Positions 23,740 to 32,100 of a stretch of 64,000 nucleotides of DNA are shown piece by piece. A model generated the notes under the pieces. The model searched no databases and was not told the origin of the DNA. It was given only the letters and a program-made list of their open reading frames with translations. The stretch covers positions 434,001-498,000 of the forward strand of contig JANQQL010000033.1 in the NCBI GenBank assembly GCA_028289345.1, given 5' to 3'. Origin of the DNA: Planctomycetota bacterium. Lineage in GTDB: Bacteria > Planctomycetota > B15-G4 > SIAN01. Numbering within the stretch: position 1 is the first letter of the stretch; each line of letters starts with the position of its first letter. Made by a program: the position numbers and the translations under genes.

Positions 23740-26664
23740 TCACTCCGCCAAGGCCGCAAGCTGAGCGAGGGCCGTCGCATTCCCTGGATCCAGCTCTAAG
23801 ACACGATCGAAGGCGGCTCGGGCCTTCTCCCACTGGCGCAGATGCCCTGCCGTGATCCCCAAGTTGAGAAAACCACGCACGCTGTACGGATTGCGCTGAA
23901 CGCCGCGCTCGAGTCGATCGACCGCTTCCTTGACTTTGCCCTGAGCCCCCAGAATCTCCGCTTGCAACAGCAACGGACTGGCCGACCCGGGCTTCCATTG
24001 CTCCAGCAGACGAGCTTCCTTGAGGGCCGCGCCAAGCTGGCCGGAAAGGCTCAGACGTCCCGCGTTCATCGTGCGGGCTCCCAGATGACGAGGCCACATC
24101 TCCAAAGCGAGACCCAGGAATCGATCCCCCTGTTCCTGCTTCCTTTGGCCGTAGTACTCGGCAGCAAGATCGCGAAACAACTCAGCGGCCAACCAGCGCA
24201 ACTCGTCGTCGTCGGAGTGTTCCTCCGCCAGGTGCTGGAGCGCCGGGGCCGAGATTGGTTTGGCGGCCATCAACTCGTTGATGCGACGAGCGACGATCGC
24301 GGCTCGATCCAATTGCTCGCGCCGCTCCATCGAGGCCGCGGGAACCAAGGTGCTGCTCGACTGACGGAGTTGTGCGAGCATGCCGTGGAACCAATCCCCC
24401 CGCTGTTCCAGCATGGCCGCTTCGGCGGCGTACTCCAATTCGGGATGGGCGTCCCGGGTCCGGGGTCCCTCACCGGCCCATCCCTTCAAGGTCTCGGTGC
24501 CGGCCACGAACTTTCGGAGCAGCGCATTCGCGTTCACCGTTCGATCCGGGAACAGCACGCGAGGGACCTTGGCCGAGGCGAGCCCCGCCTCCATGACCTC
24601 CGGATCCAACTTCAGTGGACTCACGCTGCTCACGAACATCGCCTCCTCCGAAGAGAGCGACGTTGTCCACAGGGAGACGTGGGGGAACACATCGAGGAGC
24701 GTGCGCACCACGGTCCGAAATGCTTCTTCGTCCATGTTGTAGGAGTGCAACCACTGCATGAGGATGCCGCCGTCCGCCAAACGCCCGCGAGCCTCCTCAA
24801 AAGTCTCCTGAGTGAAGAGATGGGCAACCCCCGGCACCCAGACGTTGGAGGGTTCGGAAACGATCAGGTCGTATTGGCGATGTCCGTAACGGAGAGTGGT
24901 TCGGCCATCGGTTTTCAAAACTCGAAAGCGAGGATCCTCCAGGATGCCCTGGTGCAAACTGTCGAAATAGGGAAGAGCGTCCACCACCAGAGGCGACAGC
25001 TCGGCGCAATCCACTTGGGCGATGGAAGGAAAGCGAAGCACCGTCGCTGCGGTTTGCCCGGTTCCGAGGCCGATGACCAAAGCGGATTCCGGTTGGGGGT
25101 GAAGAGCCGCAGGCAGGGCGCCGGCAAAAGTCTGGGTCAAGCGGTCCCACAACAACGTCGACCCATCGGTCTTGCCATCCAACGTGAACATCCGGTCGTC
25201 GCCACGCTGGATGACCGCCACGGTGGTTTCGAAACCCGACTCGAAGAACAGGAAATGGTCGTACTGCTGGCTCTCGGCAGAGTCGTCGTAGAGGTAGGGA
25301 GCGGCGTTGAGGGTCTTCCTTTCCCATTCCGGCGCGAACTTGGCAACGACGAACGCTCCCGCCAAGAAGACTCCCGTCAGCGCCACTCGGGTCCCGGCAC
25401 GCCAGGCGCCGGTCCACAACACGGGAAGGGGAATCAACAGTGCCACACAAAACAAGCCGCGCACGCTCCCATCGATGCCGAACTCCGGCATCATCCACAG
25501 CGCCGCCAGAACCAGTCCGGCAATGTTCCCCACGGTCAGTCCCGCATAGAGTCGTCCGGCTCGAGCAGCACCTGCTCGAACCCCACAAGCAACCGCCGCG
25601 GAGTAAGACGCTCCAAAGGCAAGGGTCAGAGGAACCAGCACCGCGATCGCGATCACCAGTCGTCGCCAGGTTTGGGTCAGCACCGAGTCTCCGGTGCTCT
25701 TCAGCATCAGCAGATCCGGTCGGCTCGCCACCACGATCACCAGCAGGAAGCCGGCCAACCCAACGAACATCCAGCAGCCCAGGAACACCGCCCGGGCCGC
25801 CCCGACGCTTCGCGACACCATCCCCTTGACCAGGAGTGCCCCGGCTCCGAGACCAAACACGTAGCTGGCCAGCACCACCGTGAACGCCCGGGCGGTCGGG
25901 CCGAGCATCATGCCGAGGATGCGAAACAACAGGACTTCCAGGGCAAGTGCCAATGCCCCGCCTGCGGTGACCGCAACGAGCATGGGAAGTTCACGAAGCC
26001 AAGGCTCGTCTTGACTGACTTCCTCGGTCGATCGTGGAGTTCGTTGGTCACCCAGGGAGCCCGTTCCCCGCCATGCCCACCCAAGCACCACGAGATCCAC
26101 GAACAAGACCACCAGAGCTGCGCCGGTCACTCCCAGCCATGGCAACAAGAGAAATCCCCCCAAGCACGTACCCGCCGTCGCGCCAAGCGTATTGACGCCG
26201 TAGGCAAGGGCCGCGGCTCCGCGAGAAGGTGAGCTTCGTTGCAAGGCGGCGATGGCCAATGGGAATCCCAATCCCATCAGGGTGGTGGCAGGAAGGATCA
26301 TGGCGCTTCCGACCATGGCCCGGAGCGCGGCCCCCCAGTCACTCGCCAACAAATCCCCGCGGGAACACAGGGCGAAGAGCGGATCCAGGGCGGGGAGGGA
26401 GAACACCGCCACCGTGGAACACACCACGGCCGCCGCTTCGGCGACGAAGAACCAATGCCGGGGACGATGGGTTCGCTTGGACCACACGACCGCGACCGCC
26501 GATCCCAAGAACAGGCCAAACATGTACATGGCCACGGTCATGATCTGAGACAAAGCGGTGCCACCAACCCATGGCACGAGGGCTCGCGACCACAAAACCT
26601 CGAGCGCCAGGGCTGCCATGCCGGTCCCGGTCAGAGCCACGAGAAGTCTTCGATCTTGGTTCAT
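23740..26664 (-). CDS. Fused MFS-like membrane/spermidine-synthase-fold/TPR protein
   Basis: A 974-residue three-part protein. Residues 1-430 hold about 12 transmembrane helices of the MFS-like part common in this fusion family (GTGMAALALEVLWSRALVPW at the N-terminus). Residues 460-730 form a spermidine-synthase-like methyltransferase fold with a nucleotide-binding loop (SALVIGLGTGQTAATVLRF) and SEPSNVWVPGVAHLFTQE. The C-terminal 200 residues are TPR-like (GVQRNPYSVRGFLNLGITAG). Fused members of this kind are widespread but largely uncharacterised; true polyamine synthesis is not established. A GTG at 26673 is an alternative start; I prefer the ATG at 26664. Confidence 0.8.
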   Translation of the reverse strand: MNQDRRLLVALTGTGMAALALEVLWSRALVPWVGGTALSQIMTVAMYMFGLFLGSAVAVVWSKRTHRPRHWFFVAEAAAVVCSTVAVFSLPALDPLFALCSRGDLLASDWGAALRAMVGSAMILPATTLMGLGFPLAIAALQRSSPSRGAAALAYGVNTLGATAGTCLGGFLLLPWLGVTGAALVVLFVDLVVLGWAWRGTGSLGDQRTPRSTEEVSQDEPWLRELPMLVAVTAGGALALALEVLLFRILGMMLGPTARAFTVVLASYVFGLGAGALLVKGMVSRSVGAARAVFLGCWMFVGLAGFLLVIVVASRPDLLMLKSTGDSVLTQTWRRLVIAIAVLVPLTLAFGASYSAAVACGVRAGAARAGRLYAGLTVGNIAGLVLAALWMMPEFGIDGSVRGLFCVALLIPLPVLWTGAWRAGTRVALTGVFLAGAFVVAKFAPEWERKTLNAAPYLYDDSAESQQYDHFLFFESGFETTVAVIQRGDDRMFTLDGKTDGSTLLWDRLTQTFAGALPAALHPQPESALVIGLGTGQTAATVLRFPSIAQVDCAELSPLVVDALPYFDSLHQGILEDPRFRVLKTDGRTTLRYGHRQYDLIVSEPSNVWVPGVAHLFTQETFEEARGRLADGGILMQWLHSYNMDEEAFRTVVRTLLDVFPHVSLWTTSLSSEEAMFVSSVSPLKLDPEVMEAGLASAKVPRVLFPDRTVNANALLRKFVAGTETLKGWAGEGPRTRDAHPELEYAAEAAMLEQRGDWFHGMLAQLRQSSSTLVPAASMERREQLDRAAIVARRINELMAAKPISAPALQHLAEEHSDDDELRWLAAELFRDLAAEYYGQRKQEQGDRFLGLALEMWPRHLGARTMNAGRLSLSGQLGAALKEARLLEQWKPGSASPLLLQAEILGAQGKVKEAVDRLERGVQRNPYSVRGFLNLGITAGHLRQWEKARAAFDRVLELDPGNATALAQLAALAE

Positions 26665-26790
26665 GAATTCCACCGAGTGGCCACGGGTTCGAGCGAGACG
26701 AACGCGGCGAGATCATAGCCCCCGCTTCTGACCGAGGAGCCGAGCTGGTAGCTTCTTCCGTCCCCATGGCCCCGCGACAAGGAGAGCAAT

Positions 26791-27561
26791 GTGACGGCAA
26801 CCGAGATTCACCCAACCGCGGTGGTCGCGCCCGGGGCGGAGCTGGGAGAAGGCGTGCGAGTCGGGCCGCACACGGTCATTGAGGACCACGTCCGCATTGG
26901 CGATCGCTGCCAGATCGGTCCCCAATCGATCATTCACTCCTACGTGGAGATGGGCGTCGACAACAAGGTCCACGGGCGGGTCGTCCTCGGCGACCTTCCT
27001 CAAGATCTTTCGTTCGACGGGCGGGAGACCTGGGTCCGCATCGGCGACCGCAACACTTTTCGCGAATCCGTCACCATCCATCGCTCCACCGACGAACTCG
27101 CCACGCGGCTGGGCTCCGACTGCTATCTGATGGTGCACGCTCACGTCGCCCACAACTGCCAGATTGGCGATCACGTGATCCTGACCAACAACGTGCTGCT
27201 TGCCGGTCATGTCACCGTCGACGACCACGCGATCTTGGGCGGAGCGGTCGGGGTGCACCAATTCGTGCGAATCGGGACCCGGGCGATGATCGCCGGGGGG
27301 GCGATCCTGTTGCAAGACATCATTCCCTACACCATGGCCGCGACGAACCCCGCCAAGCACTACCGCCTCAACAGCATCGGGCTGCGGCGTTCGGGAATGG
27401 ACGCCGAACACCACCAGGCCCTCGAAAGAGCTTTTCGATCCATGCGACGGGGCGGAGACTGGGAAGGTCCGGACTGCGAGCCAATGCGTGTGGTCCAGCA
27501 ATGGTTGAACGCCGAATCCAAGCGCGGAGTGAGTGGGTTCGCCAGCAGCCGTCGCCGCTAA
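26791..27561 (+). CDS. lpxA: UDP-N-acetylglucosamine acyltransferase
   Basis: A 256-residue left-handed beta-helix acyltransferase, first step of lipid A synthesis, transferring a 3-hydroxyacyl chain to UDP-GlcNAc. Hexapeptide repeats (VVAPGAELGEGVRVGPHTVI) fill the first 190 residues. The catalytic histidine is H121 in VHAHVAHNC, and VHQFVRIGTRAMIAGG and PYTMAATNPAKHYRLNSIGL are typical. The GTG start at 26791 follows AAGGAG, giving the normal N-terminus. It indicates a lipid-A-bearing outer membrane. Unlike most lpxA genes, it is not beside fabZ, lpxD or lpxB here. It ends 1 bp before the convergent boxR gene. Confidence 0.93.
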   Translation: MTATEIHPTAVVAPGAELGEGVRVGPHTVIEDHVRIGDRCQIGPQSIIHSYVEMGVDNKVHGRVVLGDLPQDLSFDGRETWVRIGDRNTFRESVTIHRSTDELATRLGSDCYLMVHAHVAHNCQIGDHVILTNNVLLAGHVTVDDHAILGGAVGVHQFVRIGTRAMIAGGAILLQDIIPYTMAATNPAKHYRLNSIGLRRSGMDAEHHQALERAFRSMRRGGDWEGPDCEPMRVVQQWLNAESKRGVSGFASSRRR

Positions 27562-27562
27562 G

Positions 27563-28342
27563 TCATCGAAGAGATTCTTTGCCGCTGGCCCCCGGAACGC
27601 CACGGGCTTGCAACGCCAAACGAACCTCCTCGACCACCTTGGACAGCGTCTGTCCCGAGGTGACCACTTGCACGTCGGCCATGCGATAGAGCTTCTCCCG
27701 TTCGGAAAGAATCGCGCACAAGTGGGCAAAGGCCCCTTCGTTCCCTTCCATCGGTCGCGTGTCCCCTTGCTCCACGACGCGACTCCAGTGATCTTCTGGA
27801 CGAGCCTGCAACCAGACCGTGACCGCGTGGCCGCGAAGCAACCCAAAGTTCTCCGGATCGGTGACGATTCCACCACCGGTCGCCAAGATCTTCTGCTCGG
27901 CCCCGTCGAGCTCCGCAGCCAACACTTCCCGCTCCAGGCGACGGTAGTAGTCTTCCCCGTGGAGCTCGAAGATCTCGGAAAGCTGCAAACGGGCGTGCCT
28001 CTCGACGGCTTGGTCGAGCTCGACGAAGGCGCAGTCCAACACGTCGGCCAGGCGTTGGCCCACCGAACTCTTCCCAGCCCCGCGCAAGCCGAGCAGGGCC
28101 ACGACCGATCGCCCGTCCGGACGGGGAGTGGACTGCAGCAGAGCCGGGGGAGTGGTGCCGAGGGCCGAAGCAATCTCGGCGAGACGCAGAATCGAAGGAT
28201 TGGCGCGGCCGCGCTCCACGTCGGCCAGGAAGCGCTCGGAAATCCCGGCACGATGGGCCAGTTCGCGGCGCGTCCAGTTGCGCTCTCGGCGTCGGCGGAG
28301 GACCCCGTCGCCAAGGATCTGAAGGATTCTTCGCTCGCTCAT
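27563..28342 (-). CDS. boxR: BoxR-type regulator: XRE helix-turn-helix fused to shikimate-kinase-like domain
   Basis: A 259-residue fusion. Residues 5-62 form an XRE helix-turn-helix (RRELAHRAGISERFLADVER), and residues 78-250 a shikimate-kinase-like P-loop domain with Walker A GLRGAGKSS (K91) and KILATGGGIV. This architecture defines the BzdR/BoxR repressors, in which the kinase-like domain senses benzoyl-CoA. Its position, divergent from boxC-boxB, supports the same role. It is therefore unlikely to be the biosynthetic shikimate kinase. It probably represses the box genes and itself in the absence of benzoyl-CoA. The ATG at 28342 gives the expected N-terminus. Confidence 0.88.
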   Translation of the reverse strand: MSERRILQILGDGVLRRRRERNWTRRELAHRAGISERFLADVERGRANPSILRLAEIASALGTTPPALLQSTPRPDGRSVVALLGLRGAGKSSVGQRLADVLDCAFVELDQAVERHARLQLSEIFELHGEDYYRRLEREVLAAELDGAEQKILATGGGIVTDPENFGLLRGHAVTVWLQARPEDHWSRVVEQGDTRPMEGNEGAFAHLCAILSEREKLYRMADVQVVTSGQTLSKVVEEVRLALQARGVPGASGKESLR

Positions 28343-28343
28343 T

Positions 28344-28357
28344 GGCAGTATATTGCC
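28344..28357. promoter_or_regulatory. Inverted repeat GGCA-N6-TGCC, candidate BoxR operator
   Basis: An inverted repeat, GGCA (28344-28347) and TGCC (28354-28357), encloses an AT-rich core GTATAT, immediately upstream of the boxR start in the 116-bp divergent boxR/boxC region. A further CTGCC lies at 28363 and GCTGCC near 28395. The position suits autoregulation, but the half-sites are short and no binding has been shown. Confidence 0.3.
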
Positions 28358-28458
28358 TGAATCTGCCCGCCGTTCCAAGGCGTACTAGACTTATGCTGCC
28401 TGGTTTGCGATCGAGCGCCTATCGCCTCCCTGCGTGGCTCGCCCGGAGAACCGGATCG

Positions 28459-30090
28459 ATGATCTCATTCCACACTCATCCCGACCAATACCGCCACTGG
28501 AAGTTCCAAGTGGAGGGAGCCGAGGCACGGCTGTCCCTCCAAGTGGACCCCGAGCACCCTTTCAGCGACGGCTACGAGTTGAAGATGAACTCGTACGACC
28601 TGGGCGTGGACATCGAACTCCAAGATGCGGTGCAACGCCTGCGCTTCGAACATCCGCAAGTGAAGGTGTTGGTGATTTCCTCGGCCGTGGATCGCACGTT
28701 CTGCGCTGGCGCAAACATCCCGATGCTGGCCAGCTCCACCCATCCCTTCAAAGTCAACTTCTGCAAGTTCACCAACGAGACCCGGTTGTCTCTCGAAGAC
28801 GCCAGCCGGCATTCCGGGATTCGAACCATCGCGGCTCTCAATGGACTTGCCGCGGGAGGTGGTTACGAGCTTGCGATCGCGTGCGACGAGATTTACCTGG
28901 TGGACGACGGCAATAGCGCCGTGTCCCTTCCCGAGGTCCCGCTGTTGGGGGTCCTGCCGGGGACTGGCGGGCTGACCCGTCTGGTGGACAAGCGCAAGGT
29001 CCGTCGCGACCTCGCCGACATGTTCTCCACGTTGGTCGAAGGCGTTCGAGCCAAGAAAGCCAAGGCCTGGGACCTGATCGACGACTCTTTCCCCAAGAGC
29101 CGCTTCGACGAGAAGATCGGTGAGAGAGTCGCGGCCCTCGTGGAGTCCAACCCGGCCCGTTCCGAGGGCCCCGGCATCACGCTGTCCCCGATCTCGCCGC
29201 GCGAAACGGAAGGGGGCTTCCGTTACGAGTACATCGACGTCGAGCTCGACACTCCTCAGCGTCGCGCCACCGTGACCGTGAAAGGCCCGTCGGGCAAACA
29301 GCCGACGAACGGCGAGGAGTACCTTCAGGCAGGAGATTCCTCCTGGGCGATTCAGGCCTTCCGCGAACTCGATGACGCGATTTGCCAGCTCCGCTTCGAG
29401 TTCCCCGAGGTCGGACTGCTGTTGTTGAAGACCAGCGGTGACATCGACACCGTCCTTCAGGTGGAACAAGATCTGGTGGCCGCCAAGGACCACTGGCTGT
29501 GCAACGAAATCCTGGCGTTCATGGCGCGGACCATCCGCCGCTGGGAACTGACCGGGCGAAGCTTGTTCGCGTTGATCGAAGCTGGGAGTGCCTTTGCGGG
29601 TTCCCTCTTCGAACTGGCGCTGGCCTGTGATCGGATCTACATGCTCGATGATCCGGATCACCCCTGCGAAGTCGCTCTGTCGCCGGTTTCGCGCGGCTTG
29701 CTTCCCATGTCCAGTGGCCTGACTCGCCTGCACAACCGCTTCTTGGCCAAACCGGACCATGCCGCACGACTGGCACAGGAATTGCCCCGAGTCGACGGCC
29801 CGGATGCCGACGAACTGGGACTGATCACAGTCCTGGCGGACGACATCGACTGGGAAGACGAGGTTCGCATCGCCATTGAGGAACGGGTGTCCCTGTCCCC
29901 GGACGCCTTGACTGGCATGGAAGCTTCGCTGCGCTTCGGCGGCGCAGAAACCTGTGATTCGAAGATCTTCGGCCGGCTGTCGGCGTGGCAGAACTGGATC
30001 TTCATTCGCCCCAACGCCACGGGGGAAGAGGGGGCGCTGGTTCGTTACGGACATCCCGAGAGTGCACGATTCGACTGGAGAAGAACATGA
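28459..30090 (+). CDS. boxC: Benzoyl-CoA-dihydrodiol lyase
   Basis: A 543-residue crotonase-superfamily enzyme, the usual size of BoxC (about 550). It opens the ring of 2,3-epoxybenzoyl-CoA hydrolytically, releasing formate. Crotonase signatures are visible twice: VISSAVDRTFCAGANIPML and TIAALNGLAAGGGYELAIAC in the N-terminal half, and a degenerate LIEAGSAFAGSLFELALACD in the C-terminal half. The start at 28459 has GGAGAA 8 bp upstream. The stop overlaps the boxB start (ATGA), so both are translated together. boxR lies divergently upstream. Confidence 0.93.
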   Translation: MISFHTHPDQYRHWKFQVEGAEARLSLQVDPEHPFSDGYELKMNSYDLGVDIELQDAVQRLRFEHPQVKVLVISSAVDRTFCAGANIPMLASSTHPFKVNFCKFTNETRLSLEDASRHSGIRTIAALNGLAAGGGYELAIACDEIYLVDDGNSAVSLPEVPLLGVLPGTGGLTRLVDKRKVRRDLADMFSTLVEGVRAKKAKAWDLIDDSFPKSRFDEKIGERVAALVESNPARSEGPGITLSPISPRETEGGFRYEYIDVELDTPQRRATVTVKGPSGKQPTNGEEYLQAGDSSWAIQAFRELDDAICQLRFEFPEVGLLLLKTSGDIDTVLQVEQDLVAAKDHWLCNEILAFMARTIRRWELTGRSLFALIEAGSAFAGSLFELALACDRIYMLDDPDHPCEVALSPVSRGLLPMSSGLTRLHNRFLAKPDHAARLAQELPRVDGPDADELGLITVLADDIDWEDEVRIAIEERVSLSPDALTGMEASLRFGGAETCDSKIFGRLSAWQNWIFIRPNATGEEGALVRYGHPESARFDWRRT

Positions 30091-31499
30091 GTGCCGTTGA
30101 CCTCGAAGCGAAGATCCCCAACAACGTCGATCTCAAGAACGACAAGCGGCTACTCCGGGCCCTCGAGAAATGGCAACCGAAATTCCGCGAGTGGTGGAAG
30201 GAGATGGGGCCCTCCGATTACAACACTGACCAGATCTATCTGCGGACCGCGGTGGGGGTCGGCAAGGGAGGCTGGGCTCATTTTGACTACGTGAAGATGC
30301 CGGACTACCGCTGGGGCATCTTTCTTGCTGAGCCGGTCGAGCGCACGATCCACTTCGGGGACAACATTGGTTCTCCCATTTGGAACGAAGTGCCGGGAGA
30401 AATGCGCAACCGCCTGCGTCGACTGATCGTCACCCAGGCTGACACTGAACCGGCCTCGGTCGAACAGCAGCGTCTTCTTGGTGACACGGCACCCTCGCTG
30501 ATGGACATGCGCAGTCTGTTCCAAGTCAACGTCGAAGAGGGGCGACACCTGTGGGCCATGGTGTATCTGCTGCACACTTACTTCGGCGCCGACGGTCGAG
30601 ATGAGGCGGAAGAACTGCTGGAGCGACGCAGCGGCAACGCCGACAAGCCGCGCATTCTGGAGGCCTTCAACAAACCGATCGAGTCCTGGCTCGACTTTTT
30701 CTGCTTCACCACCTTCACCGACCGGGACGGCAAGTATCAGCTCGCCAGTCTGGCGGAAAGCAGCTTCGACCCTCTGGCTCGTTCCACCCAGTTCATGTTG
30801 ACGGAAGAAGCGTATCACATGCAGACTGGCGAGAACGGCGTCGGTCGCGTGCTGCACCGCACCGGTGAACTGCTGGCCGAAGGCAAGGATCCGAAATCGG
30901 TGGGGGCGATGCCGCTGGACCTGGTGCAGCGCTACGTGAACGCCTGGTTCTCGGTGAGCATGGACCTGTTCGGCGGAGAAGATTCCACCAACGCGGCCGA
31001 GTCCTTCGCTTCCGGCCTCAAGGGCCGCTACCGCGAAGGAGATGGAATCTACAAGGATCCCAAGGCACTGGCACAGGCCTACAAGCTGGAAGTTCCCGAG
31101 GGCAATCGCCTCGTCGAACAGGAGATTCCGCTGCGACGCGCCATGAACGGCCTGCTCCTCGATGCTTACATCGCCGACTGCAAGCGGATCGTGAGCCGCT
31201 GGAACCGGGATCTGGAGCGCCTCGGTGTGAAGGAAACCATCGAACTTCCGTCCAAGCGATTCCACCGCCACCAAGGGGTGTACGCCGACTTCGACTTCAA
31301 CCCGGCTGGCGAGCTCATCAGCAAGGACGACTGGGCGGCCAACGTGGACTCTTGGCTCCCGACCCAAGCGGACCGGGAGTACGTGGCCTCTTGCATGAAG
31401 CCGGTACGGGAACCGGGCAAGTACGCCAATTGGATCGGACCTCACAGCGTCGGCGTGAATGAACAACCCCTCGACTTCGAGTACGTCAAGTTCCATTGA
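30087..31499 (+). CDS. boxB: Benzoyl-CoA 2,3-epoxidase, diiron oxygenase subunit
   Basis: A 470-residue class I diiron enzyme that forms 2,3-epoxybenzoyl-CoA from benzoyl-CoA and O2. The paired E-x-x-H metal ligands are visible: E151 with H154 in NVEEGRHLWAM and E241 with H244 in LTEEAYHMQTGE. Length and motif spacing match the BoxB family. It is coupled to boxC (ATGA overlap). It needs an external reductase; canonical BoxA is not found here, but ferredoxin and NuoF-like genes follow directly. Confidence 0.94.
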   Translation: MSAVDLEAKIPNNVDLKNDKRLLRALEKWQPKFREWWKEMGPSDYNTDQIYLRTAVGVGKGGWAHFDYVKMPDYRWGIFLAEPVERTIHFGDNIGSPIWNEVPGEMRNRLRRLIVTQADTEPASVEQQRLLGDTAPSLMDMRSLFQVNVEEGRHLWAMVYLLHTYFGADGRDEAEELLERRSGNADKPRILEAFNKPIESWLDFFCFTTFTDRDGKYQLASLAESSFDPLARSTQFMLTEEAYHMQTGENGVGRVLHRTGELLAEGKDPKSVGAMPLDLVQRYVNAWFSVSMDLFGGEDSTNAAESFASGLKGRYREGDGIYKDPKALAQAYKLEVPEGNRLVEQEIPLRRAMNGLLLDAYIADCKRIVSRWNRDLERLGVKETIELPSKRFHRHQGVYADFDFNPAGELISKDDWAANVDSWLPTQADREYVASCMKPVREPGKYANWIGPHSVGVNEQPLDFEYVKFH

Positions 31500-31572
31500 G
31501 CGATCGCTCTTCCCTCACCGTGCCCCAAGAACCGCCCAAGCTCCCCAAGGAGCGCTGAAGGAGAATCCGCCG

Positions 31573-31908
31573 ATGTCGGACCGACTCGTCTATGTCTGCG
31601 ATGGAGGAGATTGCAGCGAGAAGGGCAGCGTCGAGCTGTTCGAGAAGCTTCGCAATCGCCTCGCCGAAGTGGACCCCGGCGAAGAGAAGGCGCGGGTGCG
31701 CAAGTACCCTTGCTTTGGAGGATGCGAGCACGGCATCAATCTCACCGTTTGGCCGGACCGGGTGTTCTACAGCAAGGTGAAAGAGGACGACCTGGACGAG
31801 ATCGTCGATCACGTCGAAAAGAACGCGCCACCCTTGGAGCGCCTGTGCGGGATCGTCAAGAAAGACGTGGAAGACATCATCTGGGAGATGCTCGACTCGC
31901 CGTACTGA
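31573..31908 (+). CDS. Thioredoxin-fold [2Fe-2S] ferredoxin
   Basis: A 111-residue thioredoxin-like ferredoxin related to NuoE. Four cysteines in the expected arrangement (C9, C14, C47, C51; VCDGGDC and PCFGGCEHG) would bind one [2Fe-2S] cluster. AAGGAGA precedes the ATG by about 8 bp. It lies 73 bp downstream of boxB and upstream of a NuoF-like flavoprotein, so it could carry electrons from that subunit to BoxB in place of the BoxA reductase. This is inference from position. Many such ferredoxins have no assigned partner. Confidence 0.8.
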   Translation: MSDRLVYVCDGGDCSEKGSVELFEKLRNRLAEVDPGEEKARVRKYPCFGGCEHGINLTVWPDRVFYSKVKEDDLDEIVDHVEKNAPPLERLCGIVKKDVEDIIWEMLDSPY

Positions 31909-32054
31909 GTTCCTCGTGGCTCGCCCGGATGACTCATGAAGACGGTCGCGGGCCAGAGCTTTCCTGACGACGACGGAGGCGCCGATTTCCCGTGGGCGCA
32001 TCGGAAGATCCGCGGGAAAGGAAGAACCGCGCCATGACATCGCCAGAAGAGACC

Positions 32055-32076
32055 AAGGCCGTTTGGCATCGGCCTT
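32055..32076 (+). other. Hairpin between ferredoxin and NuoF-like genes
   Basis: A stem AAGGCCG (32055-32061) with CGGCCTT (32070-32076), extendable by one C-G pair, encloses an 8-nt loop. There is no U-tract, so it is at best a weak terminator or a processing site; it may lower expression of the downstream gene relative to boxCB. Confidence 0.3.
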
Positions 32077-32100
32077 GATTGAGCCGGGCTAGGAGGCTTC

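Noticed and set aside
23842..26232. Very long open frame on the plus strand opposite the MFS/spermidine-synthase gene
   Set aside because: Its translation is rich in H, Q, R and P without motifs; it is the usual antisense shadow of a GC-rich gene, and the minus strand holds recognisable domains.
27563..28342. Biosynthetic shikimate kinase (aroK)
   Set aside because: The kinase-like domain is fused to an XRE helix-turn-helix and the gene is divergent from boxC-boxB, which defines BoxR-type regulators.
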